Positions 9,819 to 17,317 of a stretch of 35,999 nt of DNA are shown piece after piece (within the stretch, counting starts at the first letter, position 1; every line of letters begins with the position of its first letter). The stretch is from Mangrovicoccus algicola (GTDB lineage: Bacteria; Pseudomonadota; Alphaproteobacteria; Rhodobacterales; Rhodobacteraceae). The stretch spans positions 1 to 35,999 of the forward strand of contig NZ_JACVXA010000050.1 in the NCBI RefSeq assembly GCF_014903745.1. Direction: 5' to 3'. A program made the translations under genes and the position numbers. A model generated the notes under the pieces. It ran no database searches and was not told where the DNA came from. It saw nothing but the letters and a program-made list of their open reading frames with translations.

Positions 9819-9859
9819 GCCCGGCCCCGCGCCTCCCGCAGGGGGGCGCGGGGCCGGGC
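9819..9859 (+). promoter_or_regulatory. Very stable inverted repeat 42 bases ahead of truA
   Basis: GCCCGGCCCCGCGCC (9819-9833) pairs perfectly with GGCGCGGGGCCGGGC (9845-9859). The 11-base middle can extend the stem with a T-G pair and CCC/GGG, leaving a GCA loop, so the hairpin may reach 19 pairs. It could be a terminator lacking a T run, or a structured truA leader. Confidence 0.45.
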
Positions 9860-9901
9860 AACCCTCTTGCGCAGACCCCGCCGAGGCAGTAGCCGCAGCC
9901 C

Positions 9902-10705
9902 ATGCCCCGCTATGCCCTCAAGATCGAATATCACGGCGCCCCCTTCTCGGGCTGGCAGCGCCAGAACGACCACCCCTCGGTCCAGGAGGCCGTCGAGGCG
10001 GCGCTGCGCCGTCTCGACCCCTCCGTCACCGCCATCGCGGCCGCCGGGCGCACCGATGCGGGCGTGCATGCCACCGGCCAGGTGGCGCATTGCGACCTGG
10101 CGCGCGACTGGGATCCCTTCCGCCTGTCCGAGGCGCTGAACTACCATCTCAAACCCGCCCCGGTCGCCATCGTCGAGGCCGCCCGCACCGCCGATGACTG
10201 GCATGCCCGCTTCTCCGCCCGCGAGAGGCGCTATCTCTTCCGCCTGCTCTCGCGCCGGGCGCCCCCCACGCATGAGGCGGGGCTGGTCTGGCACGTGCGC
10301 CAGGCGCTGGATCTCGCGCCGATGCAGGAGGCCGCGCGCCACCTGCTGGGGCGCCACGACTTCACCACCTTCCGCAGCTCGATCTGCCAGGCGGAAAGCC
10401 CCGTCAAGACGCTGGACCGGCTCGATGTCAGCGCCCGCGAGACCCCCCACGGCACCGAGTTCCGCTTCGACGTGCGCGCCCGCTCCTTCCTGCACAACCA
10501 GGTGCGCAGCTTCGTCGGCACGCTGGAACGCGTGGGCGCCGGCGGCTGGGACCCGGACCGCGTGGCGCAGGCCCTTGCCGCCAGGGACCGCGCCGCCTGC
10601 GGGCCGGTCTCGCCGCCGACCGGGCTCTACCTGGTCCATGTCGGCTATCCCGACGACCCCTTCGCCGCAGCAGCAGCCGCCGGCGCCGGCGCCGGGCCAG
10701 AGTGA
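9902..10705 (+). CDS. truA: tRNA pseudouridine(38-40) synthase TruA
   Basis: A 267-residue enzyme that isomerises U38, U39 and U40 in the anticodon arm of tRNAs. It starts with the family pattern [18 protein letters not shown]. The catalytic Asp is D52 in [16 protein letters not shown]. Further conserved blocks are [14 protein letters not shown] (about 101-114) and [19 protein letters not shown] near 195-213. Its last residues are Ala/Gly-rich. It stands between the valS hairpins and the nitrate island and is not obviously part of either operon. Confidence 0.97.
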   Translation: MPRYALKIEYHGAPFSGWQRQNDHPSVQEAVEAALRRLDPSVTAIAAAGRTDAGVHATGQVAHCDLARDWDPFRLSEALNYHLKPAPVAIVEAARTADDWHARFSARERRYLFRLLSRRAPPTHEAGLVWHVRQALDLAPMQEAARHLLGRHDFTTFRSSICQAESPVKTLDRLDVSARETPHGTEFRFDVRARSFLHNQVRSFVGTLERVGAGGWDPDRVAQALAARDRAACGPVSPPTGLYLVHVGYPDDPFAAAAAAGAGAGPE

Positions 10706-10714
10706 CGCATTCCC

Positions 10715-10741
10715 GCGGCGGGGGTTTGCATTTCCCGCCGC
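10715..10741 (+). terminator. Hairpin between truA and nasT
   Basis: GCGGCGGG (10715-10722) pairs with CCCGCCGC (10734-10741), 8 bp with an 11-base T-rich loop, nine bases after the truA stop. It probably isolates truA from the nitrate genes. TTGCAT within the loop followed 17 bases later by GTTAGC could be a weak nasT promoter. Confidence 0.45.
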
Positions 10742-10795
10742 TTGCACGGTTAGCTGGGCGGCACGACCCCCGCGCCATCCCGAAAGGACAGCCCC

Positions 10796-11380
10796 ATGGC
10801 CCCGCGCCTGAAGATCGCCATCGTTGAACAGGACGAGGACCGCGCCCGGCTGATCGTGGACGGGCTCAGCGCGGCGGGCGATTACGACATCACGGTGCTG
10901 GGCGACGCCACGTCGCTGACCCGCCGCCTGGCCGCGATCGACCCCGATGTCGTGCTGATCGACATCGCCGATCCCAGCCGCGACGCGCTGGAGATGCTGT
11001 CGCTGGCCTCCGGCGCGCGCGAACGCCCCGTCGCGATGTTCGTCGACCGCTCCGATGACGAGACCACCCGCGCCGCGATCGAGGCGGGGCTCTCGGCCTA
11101 TGTCGTCGACGGGCTGGCCCCCGCGCGGATCAAGCCGGTGATGGATGCCGCCATCGCGCGGTTCAACATGGTCAGCCAGATGAAGAGCGAACTGGATGCG
11201 GTGAAATCCGCGCTGGCCGAACGCAAGATCGTCGACCGCGCCAAGGGCCTGCTGATGCAGGCGCGGGGCATTTCCGAGGACGAGGCCTACACGCTGCTGC
11301 GCAGGACCGCGATGGGCCAGGGCCGAAAGCTCGCGGATGTCGCCCAGGCCCTCGTCACCGCCGCGGAGCTGCTGAAATGA
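10796..11380 (+). CDS. nasT: NasT, ANTAR-domain transcription antiterminator
   Basis: A 194-residue protein with an N-terminal receiver-like domain (about 5-120) and a C-terminal ANTAR RNA-binding domain (about 135-190: LAERKIVDRAKGLLMQARG, then EDEAYTLLRRTAMGQGRKLADVA). NasT relieves transcription termination in leaders of nitrate assimilation operons when released by its partner NasS. The receiver keeps D56 (VLIDIADPS), but the conserved Lys position reads R85 in MFVDRSDD, so control by phosphorylation is unlikely, as in known NasT proteins. AAGGA precedes the ATG. The stop overlaps the nasS start (ATGA). A two-hairpin RNA target lies 1.4 kb downstream, ahead of nrtA. Confidence 0.95.
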   Translation: MAPRLKIAIVEQDEDRARLIVDGLSAAGDYDITVLGDATSLTRRLAAIDPDVVLIDIADPSRDALEMLSLASGARERPVAMFVDRSDDETTRAAIEAGLSAYVVDGLAPARIKPVMDAAIARFNMVSQMKSELDAVKSALAERKIVDRAKGLLMQARGISEDEAYTLLRRTAMGQGRKLADVAQALVTAAELLK

Positions 11381-12552
11381 GCCTGGAACCCGTCAGATGC
11401 GGCTTCATCCCGCTGGTCGATTGCGCGCCGCTGGCCGTGGCGCGCGACCTGGGATTCGCCGCCGAGGAGGGGATCGCGCTGATCCTGGAGAAACAGCCCA
11501 GCTGGTCGGCGCTGCGCGACGCGCTGGTCTTCGGGCTGACCGATTGCGCGCATATGCTCTCGCCCGTGCCGGTGGCGATGTCCCTGGGGCTGGGCGGGCT
11601 GCCGACGCGCATCGACGCGCTGATGGTGCTGTCGGTGAATGGCAACGTGATCGGGGTGCGCCCGGAAATCGCCGCGGCGATGCGGGCGGATGGCTGGAGC
11701 GGGCGGTTCGACGATCCGCGCGGCACCGGAGAGCACCTGATCCGCGCCACCGGCGGCGCGCTGCGGCTGGCCGTGCCCTTCCCGTTCTCGATGCACGCGG
11801 AACTGGTCTATCACTGGCTGGGCGCGCTCGGCGTCTCGGCGCCCGGCGGGCTGGACATGCGCACGGTGCCGCCGCCCCTGATGCCCCGGGCCCTGGCGCG
11901 GGGCGAGATCGACGCCTTCTGCGTGGGCGAGCCCTGGGGCAGCTACGCGGTGGAACAGGGCTCGGGCGAGCTGATCCTGCCCGGCGCCGCGATCTGGGCC
12001 TTCGCCCCGGAAAAGGTGCTGGCCGCGCGTCATGACTGGGTGGAGACCAATCCCGACACGGCGGGGCGGCTGATGCGGGCCCTGGCGCGGGCCTCGCGCT
12101 GGCTGTCCGATCGCGGAAACCGCGCCATGGCGGGCGATCTGCTGTCGCGGCCCGAATACCTAGACGTTCCGCCGATGATCATCGACCGCGCCCTGGCCGG
12201 GCGGATCATCACCGCGCGGCGCGGCCTGGAGGCGGAGGCGCCGAATTTCCTGCATTTCCATGCCAAGGCCGCCACCTTCCCCTGGCGCAGCCAGGCCGCC
12301 TGGATCGCCTCCAACATCGCGCGGCGCACGGGGCTGGACCGCGGCGAGGCCATCGCCACCGGCAAGCGCGCCTTCCGCTCCGATCTCTACCGGCGCAACC
12401 TCGCGCCGCTGGGCATCGACATGCCCGGCGCCTCCGAGAAGCTGGAGGGATCGCTGCGCCGGGCCGAGGCCGTCGCCTCCTCGCGCGGGCACATGATCCT
12501 GGGTCCGGACAGCTTCTTCGACGAAACGGTCTTCGATCCCGACACCCCCTGA
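11377..12552 (+). CDS. nasS: NasS, cytoplasmic nitrate/nitrite sensor (NrtA-like)
   Basis: A 391-residue protein homologous to nitrate-binding NrtA proteins but without a signal peptide, as expected for NasS, which binds nitrate or nitrite in the cytoplasm and then releases NasT. It shares the NrtA fold motifs with the true NrtA in this window: CGFIPLVDCAPLAVARDLGF against [20 protein letters not shown], and FCVGEPWGSYAV against [12 protein letters not shown]. The 4-base overlap with nasT implies coupled, stoichiometric synthesis. A hairpin right after the stop codon separates it from nrtA. Confidence 0.93.
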   Translation: MSLEPVRCGFIPLVDCAPLAVARDLGFAAEEGIALILEKQPSWSALRDALVFGLTDCAHMLSPVPVAMSLGLGGLPTRIDALMVLSVNGNVIGVRPEIAAAMRADGWSGRFDDPRGTGEHLIRATGGALRLAVPFPFSMHAELVYHWLGALGVSAPGGLDMRTVPPPLMPRALARGEIDAFCVGEPWGSYAVEQGSGELILPGAAIWAFAPEKVLAARHDWVETNPDTAGRLMRALARASRWLSDRGNRAMAGDLLSRPEYLDVPPMIIDRALAGRIITARRGLEAEAPNFLHFHAKAATFPWRSQAAWIASNIARRTGLDRGEAIATGKRAFRSDLYRRNLAPLGIDMPGASEKLEGSLRRAEAVASSRGHMILGPDSFFDETVFDPDTP

Positions 12553-12576
12553 GCCGCGGTGATTCCGCGCCGCGGC
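12553..12576 (+). terminator. Hairpin right after nasS
   Basis: GCCGCGG (12553-12559) pairs with CCGCGGC (12570-12576) around a 10-base loop, immediately downstream of the TGA. There is no T run. It would separate nasTS from the regulated nrtA transcript. Confidence 0.4.
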
Positions 12577-12615
12577 GTTCGCAAACTGCCCGTTGCATCG
12601 GCAGAAGGTCCCGGG

Positions 12616-12631
12616 CAGCACAGTTTTTGCA
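12616..12631 (+). promoter_or_regulatory. Imperfect sigma-54-like promoter ahead of nrtA
   Basis: CAGCAC, five bases, then TTGCA. This matches the -12 element TTGC fully and the -24 element TGGCAC in four of six bases, but the key GG is AG. Nitrogen control of nas genes through NtrC and sigma-54 is common, which is why it is listed. A start near 12642 would leave about 110 bases of RNA before the hairpin switch. Confidence 0.2.
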
Positions 12632-12753
12632 CCCCGCCGCCCGCCGATGCCCGCCGCGCAAGAAAAATGCGCGGAGAAGACCGGATTGTTCTTCCGCCAC
12701 GGGCGCGGCAGGGGTAATCAATGATTAACGGCTGGCAATGGCGCCCGGCCCCA

Positions 12754-12789
12754 GCCCGATGATGCGGGCCACCCGAGCAGAGCCGCTCG
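12754..12789 (+). promoter_or_regulatory. ANTAR-type two-hairpin RNA element (NasT target) in the nrtA leader
   Basis: Hairpin P1 is GCCCG (12754-12758), hexaloop ATGATG, CGGGC (12765-12769). After a four-base linker (CACC) comes hairpin P2: CGAGC (12774-12778), hexaloop AGAGCC, GCTCG (12785-12789). Tandem hexaloop hairpins with A at loop position 1 and G at position 4 are the known ligand of ANTAR antiterminators. P2 fits exactly. P1 has A1 but A rather than G at position 4. The 3' arm of P2 is also the start of the terminator stem at 12783, so P2 and the terminator exclude each other. nasT lies just upstream and nitrate uptake genes just downstream. This was read by eye and not folded by computer. 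Confidence 0.8.
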
Positions 12790-12833
12790 ATCCCACGAAC
12801 ACATCAATAGTGAACGTACGGATCAGCGGTTTT
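12783..12833 (+). terminator. Intrinsic terminator of the nrtA leader, mutually exclusive with P2
   Basis: The 5' arm CCGCTCGATCC (12783-12793) pairs with GGATCAGCGG (12820-12829) with one bulged C, and TTTT (12830-12833) follows directly. The long loop can pair further (ACG with CGT, CAC with GTG). It is the only hairpin in the nitrate island with a clear T run. Its first seven bases are the end of the P2 hairpin, so NasT binding to P2 should block it. The nrtA ATG is 60 bases further on. Confidence 0.75.
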
Positions 12834-12840
12834 CCATGCT

Positions 12841-12861
12841 TGCCGGTGGCTGTCCCCGGCA
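12841..12861 (+). other. Small hairpin between the leader terminator and nrtA
   Basis: TGCCGG (12841-12846) pairs with CCGGCA (12856-12861). It is followed by a C-rich, not T-rich, stretch. It may protect the 5' end of nrtA mRNA, and its role is uncertain. Confidence 0.3.
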
Positions 12862-12893
12862 GGTCCCTCCCCCTACGACCGAACGAGGACACG

Positions 12894-14264
12894 ATGATCA
12901 AACGGACTCTCCTTGGCGCGCTCCTGTCCGGCACCTGCGCCTCTGCCGCCCTGGCCCAGCTGGCGCTGGAAAAGGACGAACTGACCTTCGGCTTCATCAA
13001 GCTCACCGACATGGCGCCGCTCGCCGTGGCCTATGAGAACGGCTATTTCCTCGACGAGGGGCTGTTCGTCACGCTGGAGGCCCAGGCCAACTGGAAAGTC
13101 CTCCTGGACGGCGTGATCTCGGGGACGCTGGACGGGGCGCACATGCTGGCGGGCCAGCCCCTGGCCGCAACGATCGGCTATGGCACCCAGGCCCATATCG
13201 TCACGCCCTTCTCCATGGATCTCAACGGCAACGGCATCACCGTATCCAATGCCGTCTGGGAGCAGATGAAGCCCAACATCCCCGCCGATGCCGATGGCCG
13301 GCCCCAGCACCCGATCTCGGCCGAGGCCCTGAAGCCGGTGGTCGAGTCGTTCCGCGCCGAGGGCAAGCCCTTCAACATGGGCATGGTCTTCCCGGTCTCG
13401 ACCCATAATTACGAATTGCGCTACTGGCTGGCGGCGGGCGGGCTGAACCCCGGCTATTACTCCCCCGAGAACATCACCGGCCAGATCGGCGCGGATGTCC
13501 TTCTGTCGGTGACGCCGCCGCCGCAGATGCCTGCCACGCTGGAGGCCGGGACGATCCACGGCTATTGCGTGGGCGAGCCCTGGAACCAGCAGGCGGTGTT
13601 CAAGGGCATCGGCGTGCCGGTCATCACCGATTACGAGCTGTGGAAGAACAATCCCGAGAAGGTCTTCGGCATCACTGCCGAATTCGCCGAGACCAATCCC
13701 AACACCACCATCGCCGTCACCAAGGCGCTGATCCGCGCCGCGATGTGGCTGGACGAGAACGACAATGCCAACCGCATGGATGCCGTCGAGATGCTGTCGC
13801 GCTCCGAATATGTGGGCGCCGATGCCGAGGTGATCGCCAATTCGATGACCGGCACCTTCGAATACGAAAAGGGCGACATCCGCGACGTGCCCGATTTCAA
13901 CGTCTTCTTCCGCCACAACGCGACCTATCCCTATTATTCGGACGCGGTCTGGTACCTGACCCAGATGCGGCGCTGGGGCCAGATCGCCGAGGCCAGGCCC
14001 GACAGCTGGTATGACGAGGTCGCCCGCTCGGTCTACAAGCCCGAGATCTACATGCAGGCGGCACAGGCGCTGATCGAAGACGGCTATGCCACCGCCGACA
14101 TGTTCCCGCCCGCGGACGAGGACGGCTACAAGGACCCGACCCCGGCGGCCGACATCATCGACGGCATCCCCTATGACGGCACGCAGCCCAATGCCTATCT
14201 CGACAGCCTGCCGATCGGGCTGAAGGGCGAGCAGGCCGTCATCGGCACCGAGGTCAAGGGCTGA
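12894..14264 (+). CDS. nrtA: NrtA, nitrate ABC transporter substrate-binding protein
   Basis: A 456-residue periplasmic protein with a Sec signal peptide ([21 protein letters not shown], cleavage near 21). The mature part follows the NrtA/CmpA/NasF pattern: [21 protein letters not shown], then [37 protein letters not shown] and [17 protein letters not shown]. It captures nitrate (and probably nitrite) for NrtB-NrtC. The frame is open further upstream (12738), but GAGGA just before the ATG at 12894 and the signal peptide fix the start there. Its expression should depend on the leader switch directly upstream. A strong hairpin follows its stop codon. Confidence 0.95.
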   Translation: MIKRTLLGALLSGTCASAALAQLALEKDELTFGFIKLTDMAPLAVAYENGYFLDEGLFVTLEAQANWKVLLDGVISGTLDGAHMLAGQPLAATIGYGTQAHIVTPFSMDLNGNGITVSNAVWEQMKPNIPADADGRPQHPISAEALKPVVESFRAEGKPFNMGMVFPVSTHNYELRYWLAAGGLNPGYYSPENITGQIGADVLLSVTPPPQMPATLEAGTIHGYCVGEPWNQQAVFKGIGVPVITDYELWKNNPEKVFGITAEFAETNPNTTIAVTKALIRAAMWLDENDNANRMDAVEMLSRSEYVGADAEVIANSMTGTFEYEKGDIRDVPDFNVFFRHNATYPYYSDAVWYLTQMRRWGQIAEARPDSWYDEVARSVYKPEIYMQAAQALIEDGYATADMFPPADEDGYKDPTPAADIIDGIPYDGTQPNAYLDSLPIGLKGEQAVIGTEVKG

Positions 14265-14269
14265 GCCCC

Positions 14270-14294
14270 GCCGGGGCGGCATCTCCGCCCCGGC
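14270..14294 (+). terminator. 10-bp hairpin between nrtA and nrtB (attenuator or processing element)
   Basis: GCCGGGGCGG (14270-14279) pairs perfectly with CCGCCCCGGC (14285-14294) around CATCT, five bases after the nrtA stop and without a T run. Such structures after binding-protein genes usually stabilise the upstream message and lower downstream expression. The remaining 230 bases before nrtB hold only short hairpins, with no gene seen. Confidence 0.5.
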
Positions 14295-14525
14295 CGCTCC
14301 GCAGATTGCCCGCTCCGGTTGCATCTGCGCCCGAAAATCAAGCTGACGCAGCGGAAATCTCCGTGCGGGCCGGACCGGACCCGAAACCCCAGCGCCCGCC
14401 TGCCGACAGGGCTGTATCCTGATCCGGCGGGCCACCGACCTTCGCCCGCGCCGATCCGATCCCGGCCCCCGCCGACATCGCGCGCATCGCCTCCCTAAGG
14501 CTCATTCCAGACCCAGGACGAGACA

Positions 14526-15611
14526 ATGGCCACCATCGACCCGGAATTCCACAGCACCGACGCGGCCCGAGAGGCCCGGCGGGCGAAGCTCTTCACCCGC
14601 ATCAACAAGGCAGACAGCTGGTTCCGCGTGCTGGGCCTCGCCTGGATCACGCCGCTTCTGAAGGCGGCTGTCGGCGACAACCCCCGCGCCCAGATGAAGG
14701 ATGTCTGGAAACTGCTGGGCGTGCCGGTCGTGTCGATCCTGTGCTTCCTGATGATCTGGGCCTGGCTGGCGCCGCAGGTGCAGACCTCGCTGGGCGCGGT
14801 GCCCGGACCGGCGGCCGTCTGGGAAGAGGCGGTGAACCTGCACGAGGATGCCGTCGCCAAGGGCGAGAAGCGCGAGAGGTTCGAGGCCCAGGTGGCGGCG
14901 CGCAACGAGAGGCTGATCGCCCAGGGCCGCGCCGACGAGGTCAAGACGATCGGCTATACCGGCGCGCCCTCCTATTACCAGCAGATCTGGACCTCGATCA
15001 AAACCGTGTTCTTCGGCTTCGTGCTGGCGACGGTGGTCGCGGTGCCGCTGGGCATCGTCGCGGGGCTGAGCCAGACCGCCAATGCCGCGATCAACCCGCT
15101 GGTGCAGATCTTCAAGCCGGTCTCGCCGCTGGCCTGGCTGCCGATCGTCACGATGATCGTCTCGGCCACCTACACGGTCGAGGACGGGCTGTTCACCAAG
15201 GCGTTCCTGACCTCGGCGATCACCGTGACGCTGTGTTCGCTGTGGCCCACGCTGATCAACACCTCGCTGGGCGTGGCCTCGATCGACAAGGACCTGGTCA
15301 ATGTCTCCAAGGTGCTGAAGATGAACACCTGGACCAAGGTGACGCGGCTGGTGCTGCCCTCGGCGCTGCCGCTGATCTTCACCGGGCTGCGCCTGTCGCT
15401 GGGCGTGGGCTGGATGGTGCTGATCGCCGCGGAGATGCTGGCGCAGAACCCCGGCCTGGGCAAGTTCGTCTGGGACGAGTTCCAGAACGGCTCCTCCTCC
15501 TCGCTGGCCAAGATCATGGTCGCGGTCTTCACCATCGGCATCATCGGCTTCTTCCTCGACCGGCTGATGTTCGCGCTGCAATCCATGTTCACCTTCTCGG
15601 ACAAGCGGTGA
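14526..15611 (+). CDS. nrtB: NrtB, nitrate ABC transporter permease
   Basis: A 361-residue inner-membrane permease of the NrtB/SsuC/TauC type. An N-terminal cytoplasmic stretch of about 60 residues comes before the first hydrophobic segment (VSILCFLMIWAWLAP). The core has five further segments. The conserved coupling loop is near VSKVLKMNTWTKVTRLVLPSALP, followed by IFTGLRLSLGVGWMVLIAAEML. AGGACGAG precedes the ATG. The ATPase gene starts five bases after its stop, so they form one transcript with nrtC. Confidence 0.95.
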   Translation: MATIDPEFHSTDAAREARRAKLFTRINKADSWFRVLGLAWITPLLKAAVGDNPRAQMKDVWKLLGVPVVSILCFLMIWAWLAPQVQTSLGAVPGPAAVWEEAVNLHEDAVAKGEKRERFEAQVAARNERLIAQGRADEVKTIGYTGAPSYYQQIWTSIKTVFFGFVLATVVAVPLGIVAGLSQTANAAINPLVQIFKPVSPLAWLPIVTMIVSATYTVEDGLFTKAFLTSAITVTLCSLWPTLINTSLGVASIDKDLVNVSKVLKMNTWTKVTRLVLPSALPLIFTGLRLSLGVGWMVLIAAEMLAQNPGLGKFVWDEFQNGSSSSLAKIMVAVFTIGIIGFFLDRLMFALQSMFTFSDKR

Positions 15612-15616
15612 TCCCC

Positions 15617-17317
15617 ATGGCCATTCTCGAATTCAACACCGTCTCCAAGGGCTTCGGCGAAGGCACCCAGCACAAGCAGGTGCTGCGCGACATCGACCTG
15701 AAGGTCGCCGAAGGCGAATTCCTGGTGCTGCTGGGCTTCTCGGGCACGGGCAAGACCACGCTGATCAACCTGATGGCGGGGCTGGAAACCCCGTCCGCGG
15801 GCAGCGTCACCTTCAAGGGCAGACCGATCGAGGGCCCCGGCCCCGAACGCGGCGTGATCTTCCAGAATTACTCGCTGATGCCCTGGCTGACCGTGGCGCA
15901 GAATGTCGAGCTGGCGCTCAGCTCGGTCTTTCCGAAGATGCCGAAGGCCGAGCGCCGCGAGACGGTCGCGAAATACGTGAAGATGGTCGGCCTCAGCCAC
16001 GCCGCCGCCCGCCGCCCGGCGGAACTGTCGGGGGGCATGCGCCAGCGGGTGAACGTCGCCCGGGCGCTGGCGATGAATCCCGAGGTGCTTCTGCTGGACG
16101 AGCCGCTTTCGGCGCTCGACGCGCTGACCCGCGCCAACCTGGCCGACGAGATCGAGGGGATCTGGCAGGAAGACCGCAAGACCTGCGTGCTGATCACCAA
16201 TGACGTGGACGAGGCGATCATCCTGGCCGACCGGATCATCGCGCTGAATCCCGACGGGACGCTGGGCCGGGAATTCCGCGTGAGCCTGCCGCGCCCGCGC
16301 GAGCGGACCGCCATGAACCATGACGAGACGTTCAAGCGGCTGCGCGCCGAGGTGACCAACTACCTGATGGATGTGGGCATCGCCGCCAAGGCCGAGGGCA
16401 AGACCATCCTGCCCGACATCCAGCCGGTCCATTTCCTGCCCAAGGCCCAGGCCGATATCCAGCAGGGGCTGCGCGAGGACCGCTACCTGGAATTCTCGGC
16501 GCTCCACAAGATCTACCCGACGCCCAAGGGCCCGCTGACCGTGGTGGAGGATTTCAACCTCAATCTCGACAAGGGCGAGTTCATCTCGCTGATCGGCCAT
16601 TCCGGCTGCGGCAAGTCCACCGTCCTGACCATGACCGCGGGGCTCAACTCGATCTCCAGGGGCGCGATCAAGCTGGACGGCAAGGCGGTGATGGATGCCG
16701 ATCCCGAACGCGCCGTGGTGTTCCAGTCGCCCTCGCTGTTTCCCTGGCTGAGCGCGCGGGAGAACTGCGCCATCGGCGTCGACAAGGTCTATCCCCGCGC
16801 CTCGCGCCAGGAAAGGCAGGACGTGGTCGATCACTACCTAGAACGGGTGGGCCTGGCCGATGCGATGGACCGGCCCGCCAGCGAGATGTCCAACGGCATG
16901 CGCCAGAGGGTCGGCATCGCGCGGGCCTTCGCATTGTCGCCGAAGCTGCTGCTGCTCGACGAACCCTTCGGCATGCTCGACAGCCTCACGCGCTGGGAAT
17001 TGCAGGAAGTGCTGATGGAGGTCTGGTCGCGCACCAAGGTGACGGCCGTCTGCGTCACCCATGATGTCGACGAGGCGATCCTGCTGGCCGACCGGGTGGT
17101 CATGATGACCAACGGGCCGCAGGCGACGATCGGCAAGGTCATGAAGGTCGACCTGCCCCGCCCGCGCACGCGCAAGGCACTGCTGGAACACCCCGACTAC
17201 TACCTCTACCGCGAGCAGCTTCTGAGCTTCCTCGAGGAATACGAACACGGCCGCGACCCGCGCAAGGCCGCCGCCGCCCCCGCCCCGACCCAAGCCAGAT
17301 CCAGCGAGGCCGCCTGA
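15617..17317 (+). CDS. nrtC: NrtC, nitrate transporter ATPase with two fused ABC domains
   Basis: A 566-residue protein holding two complete ABC ATPase domains, in effect NrtC and NrtD in one chain. Domain 1 (about 3-225): Walker A GFSGTGKTT (40-48), signature LSGGM (137-141), Walker B ending DE (161-162), and Asn195 where the H-loop His is expected (ITND). Domain 2 (about 292-515): Walker A GHSGCGKST (327-335), signature MSNGM (424-428), Walker B ending DE (448-449), and H482 (VTHD). A linker of about 65 residues separates them and an Ala/Pro tail ends the protein. It energises nitrate uptake through NrtB. The sequence predicts one consensus and one degenerate ATP site. The stop codon overlaps the next start (TGATG). 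Confidence 0.95.
   Translation: MAILEFNTVSKGFGEGTQHKQVLRDIDLKVAEGEFLVLLGFSGTGKTTLINLMAGLETPSAGSVTFKGRPIEGPGPERGVIFQNYSLMPWLTVAQNVELALSSVFPKMPKAERRETVAKYVKMVGLSHAAARRPAELSGGMRQRVNVARALAMNPEVLLLDEPLSALDALTRANLADEIEGIWQEDRKTCVLITNDVDEAIILADRIIALNPDGTLGREFRVSLPRPRERTAMNHDETFKRLRAEVTNYLMDVGIAAKAEGKTILPDIQPVHFLPKAQADIQQGLREDRYLEFSALHKIYPTPKGPLTVVEDFNLNLDKGEFISLIGHSGCGKSTVLTMTAGLNSISRGAIKLDGKAVMDADPERAVVFQSPSLFPWLSARENCAIGVDKVYPRASRQERQDVVDHYLERVGLADAMDRPASEMSNGMRQRVGIARAFALSPKLLLLDEPFGMLDSLTRWELQEVLMEVWSRTKVTAVCVTHDVDEAILLADRVVMMTNGPQATIGKVMKVDLPRPRTRKALLEHPDYYLYREQLLSFLEEYEHGRDPRKAAAAPAPTQARSSEAA

Noticed and set aside
6266-10747. 1493-codon open frame on the minus strand
   Set aside because: It lies antisense to valS and truA, is rich in His/Arg/Gly/Asp runs, and arises from G/C third-position bias; valS and truA are certain.
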